Shown here one piece after another: positions 24,491 to 32,641 of a DNA stretch of 49,358 bases (the stretch's first letter is position 1; each line of letters opens with the position of its first letter). The stretch spans positions 1 through 49,358 of the forward strand of contig CANQCG010000009.1 in assembly GCA_947589645.1 (NCBI GenBank), written 5' to 3'. A program made the translations under genes and the position numbers. Source of the DNA: an uncultured Clostridia bacterium (GTDB taxonomy: Bacteria; Bacillota; Clostridia; TANB77; CAG-508). The notes below the pieces were generated by a model, which saw only the letters and a program-made list of their open reading frames with translations, was not told the origin of the DNA and ran no database searches.

Positions 24491-25432
24491 TTGGAAGAAT
24501 TAGAATCAGTTTTGCAGTATTTCCCAAATCATATAAAAGAAATAATATTTCAAAATACCAGTCCAGCGATTTACGAATTTATTGAGGAAATAAGAATAAG
24601 GTTAAATAGACCAATAACCTTAAAAATTGGACAAGAAATAATGGTGATACCTCATATAATAAATATAGAAGAAGTAAATGAAATATTTGAACAAATCTGC
24701 GAAAATTCAATCTATTCATATAAAAATCAAATTTGTGAAGGCTTTATCACAATAAAAGGAGGACATAGAGTAGGGCTTACAGGAACAGCAGTTATAGACG
24801 AAAAAATAAAAAATATAAATTACATATCAAGTTTAAATTTTAGAATAGCAAGACAAAAGAAAGATAGCAGTAAAAACATAATAAAATATATAATTAATGA
24901 GAAAGAAAATAATATCTACAATACTCTCATAATATCACCTCCTGGATGTGGAAAAACAACAATTTTAAGAGATATTATAAGAAATGTAAGCAATGGTATA
25001 AAGGACTTTAATTTTACTCCGAAAATTGTAGGAGTAATAGACGAAAGAGGAGAAATTGCAGCAAGTTATAAAGGAACTCCACAAAACGATATAGGAATTA
25101 TGACAGATGTTATGAGTAACATTCCAAAAGCTTTAGGAATGAAAATGTTAATACGTTCCATGTCACCACAAATAATAGCTTGTGATGAAATTGGCGGAAT
25201 AGAAGACGTACAAGCTATAAAAACAGCAATTTGTTCAGGAGTTAAAGGAATTTTTACAGCACATGCCAAAAATATTGAAGAGGTAAAAAGAAATATAGAA
25301 TTAAATTCACTTATAGAAGAAAATATAATACAAAAAATAATTGCTTTAAGTACAGAAGAAAAAGGAAAGGTAAGTGAAATTTATAATTTAGAACAATTAA
25401 GTAATATGCCAAAAAAATTGGCATACATTTAA
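24491..25432 (+). CDS. spoIIIAA: SpoIIIAA, engulfment-stage secretion ATPase
   Basis: A 313-aa ATPase related to type II/IV secretion ATPases. In spore formers it energises the SpoIIIA-SpoIIQ channel between mother cell and forespore. Walker A is PPGCGKTTILRD (about 150-161), and VIDERGEIAASYKG and IIACDEIGG (Walker B) follow. I start at TTG 24491, which has GGAGG six bases upstream and gives the usual N-terminus; an ATG at 24389 would overlap yebC and run through the palindrome. The other spoIIIA genes (AB to AH), normally directly downstream, are missing here: spoIIP follows instead. Confidence 0.9.
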   Translation: MEELESVLQYFPNHIKEIIFQNTSPAIYEFIEEIRIRLNRPITLKIGQEIMVIPHIINIEEVNEIFEQICENSIYSYKNQICEGFITIKGGHRVGLTGTAVIDEKIKNINYISSLNFRIARQKKDSSKNIIKYIINEKENNIYNTLIISPPGCGKTTILRDIIRNVSNGIKDFNFTPKIVGVIDERGEIAASYKGTPQNDIGIMTDVMSNIPKALGMKMLIRSMSPQIIACDEIGGIEDVQAIKTAICSGVKGIFTAHAKNIEEVKRNIELNSLIEENIIQKIIALSTEEKGKVSEIYNLEQLSNMPKKLAYI

Positions 25433-25459
25433 TATAGGTCTTAAGATAAGGAGATATAT

Positions 25460-26668
25460 ATGTTCAATATAGCAGTAATAAATATAAAGGACAGTTTAAA
25501 ATATCTAGTAAGCATAACAGTTACACTTTGTCTAGTTATGTTAGTTACTAGATATTTTTCAAATTTAAATAATGACGAAAAAAGTAAGCTTGTTCTTAAC
25601 GAAAAAGTATCAGAGATAATGCATACAAGCTTATTAATATGTTTAGATGAGACAATACCAGCCATTAAAGAAACAAATCATGAGCTTAATAATAATGAGG
25701 AAGATAAAATTAACGAAAATGATATATTAGGAGAACTTTTAAAAGTAGAACTTGCAATGTTTAAAGGAGAACAAAAAATAGCTTATGTTCCTAATAGTTC
25801 TACAAGTCAAGAACAGCAAAATATAACTACTAGTAATGAAGAAAACGAAACTCAAGTAGATAATAATAATCAAACTAATGGGAATGAGCAAGTTAATCAA
25901 AACATAGAAAGTTTTGGAGTAACTACCCAAGTAGTAACTCAAAACCCATTGGCAGATGCCTATAATGTAGAATGCAATGGAGTTAAAATAAAAAATGAAA
26001 CAAGTTTTGAACTCACACAAGATATGTTGTCGCAAAGAATAGAGGTAAGCAATAATGTTTTAATTTTTCACACCCATACATGTGAGAGCTATACATCTAG
26101 CGAAAATTATCAATATGTTCCAACAGGAAATTTTAGAACGACAGATAATAATTTTTCAGTAGTAAGAGTTGGAACAGAATTTACAAAATATTTACAAGGA
26201 TATGGTTATTCTGTAGTGCATGATACAACTTATCATGATTATCCTGCATATACAGGCTCATATAACAGGTCATTAAAAACAGTAGAAAAAATTTTAGAAA
26301 CAACACCAAGTGATATTATTATAGATTTACATCGTGATGCTATTGGAAGTAGACCAGATTATGCACCAACAGTAAAAATTGGGGAAGATTATGCATCACA
26401 ATTAATGTTTGTAATTGGAACAAATGGAGGAGGTTTATGGCATCCAAATTGGCAACAAAACTTGCAATTTGCGGTAGAAGTACAACAAAAAGCAAATGAA
26501 TTATATCCGGGTCTATTTAAACCAATAATTTTAAGAAATTCAAGATATAATCAGCATTTAGGAAAAGCAGCTTGCATAATAGAGGTTGGATCAACAGGCA
26601 ATACTCTAGATCAAAGTATAAATAGCGTAAAATATTTATCTGCAGTATTAAATGAGGTATTAAAATAG
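25460..26668 (+). CDS. spoIIP: SpoIIP, engulfment peptidoglycan amidase/endopeptidase
   Basis: A 402-aa membrane-anchored enzyme that, with SpoIID and SpoIIM, degrades septal peptidoglycan so the mother cell can engulf the forespore. One N-terminal membrane segment (about 14-32) is followed by a low-complexity Asn/Glu/Gln linker (about 60-165). The catalytic domain has the zinc-ligand region LIFHTHTCESYTSS (about 200), RSLKTVEKIL, DIIIDLHRDAIGSR and the C-terminal CIIEVGSTGNTLDQS. AAGGAG precedes ATG 25460, 27 nt after spoIIIAA, so the two are probably co-transcribed. Confidence 0.93.
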   Translation: MFNIAVINIKDSLKYLVSITVTLCLVMLVTRYFSNLNNDEKSKLVLNEKVSEIMHTSLLICLDETIPAIKETNHELNNNEEDKINENDILGELLKVELAMFKGEQKIAYVPNSSTSQEQQNITTSNEENETQVDNNNQTNGNEQVNQNIESFGVTTQVVTQNPLADAYNVECNGVKIKNETSFELTQDMLSQRIEVSNNVLIFHTHTCESYTSSENYQYVPTGNFRTTDNNFSVVRVGTEFTKYLQGYGYSVVHDTTYHDYPAYTGSYNRSLKTVEKILETTPSDIIIDLHRDAIGSRPDYAPTVKIGEDYASQLMFVIGTNGGGLWHPNWQQNLQFAVEVQQKANELYPGLFKPIILRNSRYNQHLGKAACIIEVGSTGNTLDQSINSVKYLSAVLNEVLK

Positions 26669-26728
26669 ATTTAATATCGTAATATGTTAAAAAAGATAGA
26701 ATAAATACTTTAAAAAACCAAATATATC

Positions 26729-26737
26729 TGATATAAT
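26729..26737 (+). promoter_or_regulatory. Extended -10 element before dxs
   Basis: TGATATAAT (26729-26737). No convincing -35 box is present 17 nt upstream, as is common for extended -10 promoters. It separates dxs from the sporulation genes. Confidence 0.45.
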
Positions 26738-26768
26738 AAGTCCGAAAACATATAAAGAAGGGAATAAA

Positions 26769-28607
26769 ATGTTAGAACAAATAAATGGAGTACAAGATTT
26801 AAAAAAATTAGATATAGCACAAAAGAAAAAACTAGCAGATGAAATACGTGATTATATATTAGAAACAATATCAACAAATGGAGGACACCTCGCATCTAAT
26901 TTAGGAGTTGTAGAATTAACTATTGCACTTCATAGTGTTTTTAACGTCCCAGAAGACAAAATAATATGGGATGTTGGACATCAAACTTACACACATAAAA
27001 TTTTAACAGGAAGAAAAGAACAATTTAAAAAAATTAGAACTAAAGAAGGAATAGCAGGTTTTCCAAAAATAAATGAATCAGAGGCAGACTGTTTTAATAC
27101 AGGACATAGCAGTACCTCTATTTCTGTTGCACTTGGAATGGCAAGAGCAAGAGATTTAAAAAAACAAAAGAACAATATTATAGCTGTAATTGGAGATGGT
27201 GCGCTTACAGGAGGAATGGCGTTAGAGGCACTAAATGATGCAGGCAGCAGTAATTCAAAAATAATTGTAATTTTAAATGACAACGAGATGAGTATTTCAA
27301 AAAATGTTGGTGGAGTAAATATGCTTTTAAGCAAATTAAGAACAAAAAAGCTATATTCCAGAACCAATATAAAATTAAAAGCTATAATAGGTAAAATACC
27401 TAAAGTAGGGCCATTTTTCGTTAAAGTTGTACAAAGAATTAAAAGAGGCGTAAAGCAATTAATAATTCCTAAAATGTACTTTGAAGATATAGGTTTTACT
27501 TATTTAGGGCCAGTAGATGGGCATGATATAGAAAAATTAGAAAGTATACTAGAATTAAGTAAGCAAGTTGATAAGCCAGTATTAATACATGTATTAACAA
27601 AAAAGGGAAAAGGCTATAAAATAGCAGAGCAAAATCCAGATAAATTTCATGCAACTGGTTCATTTGATTTGAAAACTGGTAAAAGTAAAACTCAAAAAGC
27701 TAAAGATTATTCAAAAGTATTTGGAGATAAATTGATAAAACTTGCAGAAAAAAATGATAAGATTGTTGCTATCACAGCAGCAATGAAAGATGGAACAGGA
27801 CTTAAAGAATTTAGTCATAGATTTCCTACAAGATTTTTTGATGTAGGAATTGCTGAACAACATGCTTTAGGACTAGCAGCAGGTCTTGCAAAAGAAGGAA
27901 TGATACCAGTTGTTCCAATATATGCTTCTTTTTATCAAAGAGCTTATGACCAAGTAATTCATGATATATGTTTGCAAAATCTACCTGTAGTAATGTGTGT
28001 AGATAGAGCAGGTTTAGTAGGAGCAGATGGAGAAACGCACCATGGTGCATTTGATATGTCATTTTTCAAAATAATACCAAACTTAACCATTTTAGCTCCA
28101 AAAGATTTTAAAGAATTAGAACAAATGCTTAAATTTGCAGTAAATTTAGGTACGCCAGTAGTTATAAGATATCCTAGAGGAAAAGAGTCAGAGGAAGCAT
28201 TTACAAAACATGATGAAGTTATGCTTGGTAAGGCAGAGGTATTGCAAGAGGGAAAAGATATAACTATAATAGGAATAGGCAAAACTGTATCAAGTGCTAT
28301 GGAGTTAGCACAAAAACTAAAAGAAGAAAATATTCAAGCAGAAGTAATAAATGCTAGATTTTTAAAGCCATTTGATAAAGAAACAGTTAGAAAATCTATA
28401 TCAAAAACTAGAGATGTAATAACGCTAGAAGATAATTGTTTAATTGGCGGTCTTGGAAGCGAAGTAAAAGAATTAATAGCAGAAAATTCTTCTATGCAAG
28501 ATATAAATATAGAGTGTTATGGAATAGAAGATAAATTTATGGGCTTTGCAACATGGGAAGACATATTCAGCAAAGTTAGTTACAAATGTAAGAAGGAGAA
28601 GGTATAA
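26769..28607 (+). CDS. dxs: Dxs, 1-deoxy-D-xylulose-5-phosphate synthase
   Basis: A 612-aa thiamine-diphosphate enzyme making DXP from pyruvate and glyceraldehyde 3-phosphate, the first step of the MEP isoprenoid pathway. Seen are GGHLASNLGVVELTIALH, HQTYTHKILTGR, the ThDP/Mg motif GDGALTGGMALEALN through NDNEMSIS, and the pyrimidine-domain FFDVGIAEQHALGLAAGLA and DRAGLVGADGETHHG. Full length is normal. The next gene starts 3 nt after the stop, so dxs is likely co-transcribed with the glycosyltransferase pair. Confidence 0.96.
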   Translation: MLEQINGVQDLKKLDIAQKKKLADEIRDYILETISTNGGHLASNLGVVELTIALHSVFNVPEDKIIWDVGHQTYTHKILTGRKEQFKKIRTKEGIAGFPKINESEADCFNTGHSSTSISVALGMARARDLKKQKNNIIAVIGDGALTGGMALEALNDAGSSNSKIIVILNDNEMSISKNVGGVNMLLSKLRTKKLYSRTNIKLKAIIGKIPKVGPFFVKVVQRIKRGVKQLIIPKMYFEDIGFTYLGPVDGHDIEKLESILELSKQVDKPVLIHVLTKKGKGYKIAEQNPDKFHATGSFDLKTGKSKTQKAKDYSKVFGDKLIKLAEKNDKIVAITAAMKDGTGLKEFSHRFPTRFFDVGIAEQHALGLAAGLAKEGMIPVVPIYASFYQRAYDQVIHDICLQNLPVVMCVDRAGLVGADGETHHGAFDMSFFKIIPNLTILAPKDFKELEQMLKFAVNLGTPVVIRYPRGKESEEAFTKHDEVMLGKAEVLQEGKDITIIGIGKTVSSAMELAQKLKEENIQAEVINARFLKPFDKETVRKSISKTRDVITLEDNCLIGGLGSEVKELIAENSSMQDINIECYGIEDKFMGFATWEDIFSKVSYKCKKEKV

Positions 28608-28609
28608 GT

Positions 28610-29080
28610 ATGAAAAAGGTCTTATTTATATCAAGTACAGGTGGTCATTTAAACGAGCTTATGCAATTAAAACCATTATTTCAAAAATATGATTATCATA
28701 TTATAACTGAAAAAGATAAGGCAAATATTAGCTTAAAAGAAGAATATAAAGAAAGAATAGATTATCTACCTTATGGGACAAGAAGCAAATTATTTACATA
28801 TATTTTTAAATATTTATATTTGTGCTTAAAAACCATATATTTATATTTTAAAATAAGACCTAAATATATAGTTACAACCGGAACCCACACAGCAGGACCA
28901 ATGTGCTATTTAGGAAAATTATTTGGAAGCAAAATTATTTATATAGAAACAATAGCAAATGTAAACAGAAAAACAGCAACAGGAAAGCTTATTTACCCGA
29001 TAGCAGACTTATTTATAGTTCAATGGAAAGAAATGCTAGAGGTATACCCAAGAGCTGTATATGGAGGATCAATTTATTAA
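28610..29080 (+). CDS. Alg14-like membrane subunit of a split glycosyltransferase
   Basis: A 156-aa protein of the Alg14/PssD family, which anchors and completes an Alg13-like catalytic partner. It has the N-terminal Rossmann motif ISSTGGHLNELMQL (about 7-20), a membrane-associating hydrophobic stretch (about 65-85) and TTGTHTAGPM with IIYIETIANVNR. In bacteria such pairs add a second sugar to undecaprenyl-pyrophosphate-linked intermediates for capsule or exopolysaccharide. It starts 3 nt after dxs with a ribosome site inside the dxs end, and ends 12 nt before its partner. Confidence 0.87.
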   Translation: MKKVLFISSTGGHLNELMQLKPLFQKYDYHIITEKDKANISLKEEYKERIDYLPYGTRSKLFTYIFKYLYLCLKTIYLYFKIRPKYIVTTGTHTAGPMCYLGKLFGSKIIYIETIANVNRKTATGKLIYPIADLFIVQWKEMLEVYPRAVYGGSIY

Positions 29081-29092
29081 AAGGAGAAAATA

Positions 29093-29584
29093 ATGATATT
29101 AGTTTTACTAGGAACTCAAAATAATAGTTTCCACAGATTATTAGAAGAAATAGAAAAAAATGTAGAAAATGGTAATATAAATGAAGAAGTTATAATACAA
29201 GCAGGTTATACGAAATTTGAGCCAAAAACTAAGAAACAACAAATTAAAGTTTTAAGCACGATTCCTAAAGTAGAGTTAGATAAATTAATCGAAAAGGCTA
29301 ATTTTGTAATCTCACATGGTGGAGTTGGCTCAATGGTAACAGCTAATCAAAAGGGTAAAAAAGTAATAGCTGTTCCACGATATAAAAAATATCATGAACA
29401 TGTAAATGATCATCAAGTAGAAACAATAGAAATATTTGCAAGAAAGGGTTATGTAATTCCTGTAAAAAATGTGGAAGATTTATCACAAGCTTTAAATAAA
29501 CTTCAAGAGTTTGAGCCTACAATTTATAAAAAAGATGAAGACAGCAATATCATAGATATAATAGAAAAATTTATAGGGGAATAA
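29093..29584 (+). CDS. Alg13/PssE-like catalytic glycosyltransferase subunit
   Basis: A 163-aa GT28 C-terminal-type domain that should bind the nucleotide sugar. It begins MILVLLGTQNNSFHRLLEEIE and has the donor-site motif FVISHGGVGSMVTANQKGKKVIAVPR, then KYHEHVNDHQVE. Together with the preceding Alg14-like protein it forms one MurG-like enzyme split over two genes. AAGGAG precedes the ATG. No other polysaccharide genes are nearby, so the acceptor is unknown. A terminator follows at 29641. Confidence 0.88.
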   Translation: MILVLLGTQNNSFHRLLEEIEKNVENGNINEEVIIQAGYTKFEPKTKKQQIKVLSTIPKVELDKLIEKANFVISHGGVGSMVTANQKGKKVIAVPRYKKYHEHVNDHQVETIEIFARKGYVIPVKNVEDLSQALNKLQEFEPTIYKKDEDSNIIDIIEKFIGE

Positions 29585-29640
29585 TATAATTTTGTGCAAA
29601 AATAGTTAATATACATTAATAAATAACGAAAAAATTATTA

Positions 29641-29685
29641 AAAAGATAGAAAATGAAAAAAAGACAAAAATTTCTATCTTTTTTT
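29641..29685 (+). terminator. Intrinsic terminator
   Basis: AAAAGATAGAAA (29641-29652) pairs with TTTCTATCTTTT (29671-29682), then more T. The loop is A-rich. It closes the dxs-glycosyltransferase transcript. Confidence 0.8.
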
Positions 29686-29698
29686 CATGCTTTTACTA

Positions 29699-29727
29699 TT
29701 GCAAAAAACTTATTTTATTGTTATGAT
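29699..29727 (+). promoter_or_regulatory. Sigma-A promoter of ftsEX
   Basis: TTGCAA (29699-29704), 17-nt spacer, TATGAT (29722-29727). Confidence 0.55.
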
Positions 29728-29769
29728 TAAATTGATTAAAATTGTGACCAATGACTATGAAAGGAGAAA

Positions 29770-29796
29770 ATGTTGTATAGTTACAACAAAATATAA
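29770..29796 (+). other. Possible leader minigene before ftsE
   Basis: An 8-codon reading frame (MLYSYNKI, then TAA) with a strong AAGGAG just upstream. Its stop lies 2 nt before the ftsE ATG, which has no good ribosome site of its own. A 7-bp hairpin, TGTTGTA and TACAACA around TAGT (29771-29788), lies within it. Reinitiation from this minigene would explain how ftsE is translated. Whether the peptide itself matters is unknown. Confidence 0.45.
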
Positions 29797-29798
29797 AA

Positions 29799-30485
29799 AT
29801 GATTGAATTTAGAAATGTAAATAAAACATATACTACTGGTACAGAAGCTGTTAAGAATGCTAATTTTACAATAGAAAAAGGAGAATTTGCGTTTTTAGTA
29901 GGATCTTCTGGAAGTGGTAAATCAACCTTAATAAAATTAATATTAAAAGAAGAAGAACCAACTTCAGGCAATATAATAATTAATGGAAAAGATACTACTT
30001 TTTTAAAACCAAACAAAATTCCATTTTTAAGAAGAAGTATGGGAGTAGTATTTCAAGATTTTAGATTACTTCCAGATAAGACAGTTTATGATAATGTAGC
30101 ATTTGCAATGTACATAGTTGGGGCAACACCACGTCATATAAGAAGACAAGTGCCAATGGTGCTTTCTTTAGTGGGATTAAGTGGAAAAGCAAAAATGTAC
30201 CCAAATGAATTATCAGGTGGAGAGCAACAAAGAGTAGCTTTAGCGAGAGCTTTAGTTAATAATCCATCAATGCTTATAGCAGATGAGCCTACAGGAAACT
30301 TAGACCCAGATACTGCTTGGGAAATTATGAATTTATTAAATGATATAAACTTAAGAGGAACAACTGTAGTTGTAGCAACACATGCAAAAGATATTGTTGA
30401 TAAAATGAAAAAAAGAGTTATACAAATTAATAATGGCGAAATAGTAAGAGATGATAAAAAAGGTGGTTATAACTGTGAAGTATAA
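29799..30485 (+). CDS. ftsE: FtsE, ATPase of the FtsEX cell-wall hydrolase activator
   Basis: A 228-aa ABC ATPase that, with FtsX, transmits ATP hydrolysis across the membrane to activate peptidoglycan hydrolases. Walker A GSSGSGKST is at 37-45, the signature is LSGGEQQRVALARAL, and Walker B is LIADEPTGNLDP. An in-frame stop lies eight codons upstream of ATG 29799, so this is the first possible ATG, and a minigene with the strong ribosome site sits just before it. The 3' end overlaps ftsX by 11 nt. Confidence 0.95.
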   Translation: MIEFRNVNKTYTTGTEAVKNANFTIEKGEFAFLVGSSGSGKSTLIKLILKEEEPTSGNIIINGKDTTFLKPNKIPFLRRSMGVVFQDFRLLPDKTVYDNVAFAMYIVGATPRHIRRQVPMVLSLVGLSGKAKMYPNELSGGEQQRVALARALVNNPSMLIADEPTGNLDPDTAWEIMNLLNDINLRGTTVVVATHAKDIVDKMKKRVIQINNGEIVRDDKKGGYNCEV

Positions 30486-31377
30486 TGTATTAAATTATTT
30501 AATAAAAGAGGGATTTAGAAGTGTATTTAAAAATAAAAAATCAACTATAGCGTCTTTAGGAACAATGTGTGCAACTATGTTTATCTTTGGAATATTTTTT
30601 GCATTAGGACAAAATATAAACTCTTTTGTAAACGATTTAAAAGATGAACAAGCAATTAGAGTAAATATTGAAAAAACTGCTACAGAAGACGATATAAAGA
30701 CTCTTGGAGAAGAAATAAAGAAAATCGAAGGAGTTAACCCTGACAGTGTAGAATTAAAATCAGAAGAAGATGCCTTAAATACACTAAAAGAATGGTTTGG
30801 AAATAGCGCATATGTATTAGATACTTGGGAGTCAAATGCTTTACCAAAAGCATATACATTAACATTAACTGACCTAGAGTTAAATTTACAAGTTCAAGAT
30901 CAAATAATGCAATTACCTAATGTAAAAAGTATAACTAATGCAAATCGAACAGTAAGTACTTTAATAAGTGTTGCTAAAGGAATTAGACTTGTAACTATTG
31001 TGCTATTAGTACTTTTAATAGTAATATCAATATTTATAATATCAAATACAATAAAACTTACAGTACATGCTCGTAGAAAAGAAATTTCAATAATGAAATA
31101 TGTAGGTGCAACAAATGGTTTTATAAGATTACCATTTATTATAGAAGGTATTATAATTGGAATTGTTGCAGGAGCAATTACTATACTTTTAATAGGTTTA
31201 GCATATAATGCAATAATGCCAGTTTTTGCAAGCACAGAAACTTCAAGAAACTTAGGAGTAACAGTTGTAAGCTTTGCAGAAATGTTTAATTCTATAGTAA
31301 CAGTTTATTTAATATTAGGAATAGGCATAGGTGTTGTAGGAAGTAGCATTTCTATGAGAAAATACTTAGAAGTTTAA
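30475..31377 (+). CDS. ftsX: FtsX, membrane subunit of FtsEX
   Basis: A 300-aa membrane protein: an N-terminal segment (about 24-46), an extracytoplasmic domain (about 50-170) that contacts a hydrolase, and three C-terminal segments with the VHARRKEISIMKYVGATNGFI loop. I choose GTG 30475 because AAGGTGG lies 8 nt upstream and the N-terminus then fits FtsX; ATG 30451 would lack a ribosome site. It overlaps ftsE. Two secreted M23 peptidases follow, its likely targets. Confidence 0.93.
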   Translation: MKYNVLNYLIKEGFRSVFKNKKSTIASLGTMCATMFIFGIFFALGQNINSFVNDLKDEQAIRVNIEKTATEDDIKTLGEEIKKIEGVNPDSVELKSEEDALNTLKEWFGNSAYVLDTWESNALPKAYTLTLTDLELNLQVQDQIMQLPNVKSITNANRTVSTLISVAKGIRLVTIVLLVLLIVISIFIISNTIKLTVHARRKEISIMKYVGATNGFIRLPFIIEGIIIGIVAGAITILLIGLAYNAIMPVFASTETSRNLGVTVVSFAEMFNSIVTVYLILGIGIGVVGSSISMRKYLEV

Positions 31378-31401
31378 ATAACAAATGGAAGGTATAAATA
31401 A

Positions 31402-32595
31402 ATGCGTAAAATTTTATGTATTATTTTAATAATATCATTATTAAGCTATAGTATTTGTATTTATGCTGAACAAAACATAGAAAATTCTCAAGATGATAAT
31501 GTAGTAGAGCAAGAAACAGAACAAAAATCATTAGAAGAACTTCAAATTGAAGCAGAAGAAATAAATAAACAAATTGCAGAAAATTCAGAAAGACTTCAGC
31601 TAGTGGAAGACGAGGTTTCACAAAATTTATTACAAGTACAAGAAATTGATAACAATATGCAAAACTCACAGCAAAAGTTAGATGAGCTAAATAATGATGT
31701 AGAACTACTAAATAAAAATATTAATAGTGTAGAAAAAGAATTAAATATAAAAAAAGCAGAATATGAAAGAATACATAAGCAAGCAGAAGATATTCTTGTT
31801 ACCATGTATGAAAAAGGCAATTTACAATATCTAGATGTTTTGCTAGGATCTAAAGATATAATAGATTTTGTTTCTAATTATTTCCTAATTTCAGAAGTAA
31901 TGAAATATAATATGGACTTAATTGAAGAAGCAAATAAGCAAAAGCAGGAAGTCGAACAAATTGCACAAAATTTGGAAGAACAAAAAGAAGAAATAATTGC
32001 TAAGAAAAAAGAACAGCAACGTATAAGTCAAATTTTAGAAAATACTAAAGCATCTAGAGAATACTATATATCTAGATTAACAGACCAAGAAAAGCAAATT
32101 CAAAGCGAAATTGAAGAATACAAGATGCAGATGGCCTTAGTAGAAGTAGAAATAAGAAAATTGGCAGGAATCAAAAGCTTTGGAGAAGATTACATAGGAG
32201 AAAATATGATTTGGCCAGTACCAGGTCATACAATAATAACATCACCTTATGGAATGAGAACTCATCCAATAACAGGACTATATAGTTTGCATACAGGAAC
32301 AGATATAAGTGCAACAATTGGAACAGATTTTTTAGCAGCAGCATCAGGAGTTGTAACAAAAGCAGAGTATAATAAATATTATGGCAATATGGTATTAATA
32401 GATCACGGAGGAGGAGTTCAAACTTTATATGCACACGGATCAGAGATAGTTGTAAAATTAGGTGATTTAGTTGCACAAGGAGATGTAGTACTAAAGGTAG
32501 GTTCAACTGGTTATTCAACCGGACCACATGCACATTTTGAAATAAGAATAGATGGGGATACAGTTAATCCTCTTGATTATGTAAAACCTGAATAA
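31402..32595 (+). CDS. Coiled-coil M23 peptidoglycan peptidase, first copy
   Basis: A 397-aa secreted protein with an EnvC-like layout: signal peptide (about 1-22, ending CIYA), a long coiled coil (about 35-250, Gln/Glu-rich, with VTMYEKGNLQYLDVLLGSKD in the middle), and an M23 LytM domain at the C-terminus. Zinc and active-site residues are present: His and Asp in SLHTGTDIS, and His-x-His in GPHAHFEIR. It may be an active hydrolase, unlike E. coli EnvC. It follows ftsX by 24 nt and is probably activated through FtsEX. Confidence 0.9.
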   Translation: MRKILCIILIISLLSYSICIYAEQNIENSQDDNVVEQETEQKSLEELQIEAEEINKQIAENSERLQLVEDEVSQNLLQVQEIDNNMQNSQQKLDELNNDVELLNKNINSVEKELNIKKAEYERIHKQAEDILVTMYEKGNLQYLDVLLGSKDIIDFVSNYFLISEVMKYNMDLIEEANKQKQEVEQIAQNLEEQKEEIIAKKKEQQRISQILENTKASREYYISRLTDQEKQIQSEIEEYKMQMALVEVEIRKLAGIKSFGEDYIGENMIWPVPGHTIITSPYGMRTHPITGLYSLHTGTDISATIGTDFLAAASGVVTKAEYNKYYGNMVLIDHGGGVQTLYAHGSEIVVKLGDLVAQGDVVLKVGSTGYSTGPHAHFEIRIDGDTVNPLDYVKPE

Positions 32596-32641
32596 ATAAA
32601 CTCAAGAAATATTTAATATACTAAAAAGGATGGAAAAAGTA

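Noticed and set aside
28903..29124. 73-aa frame overlapping the two Alg14/Alg13-like genes
   Set aside because: It lies in another frame of two well-supported genes and has no ribosome site.
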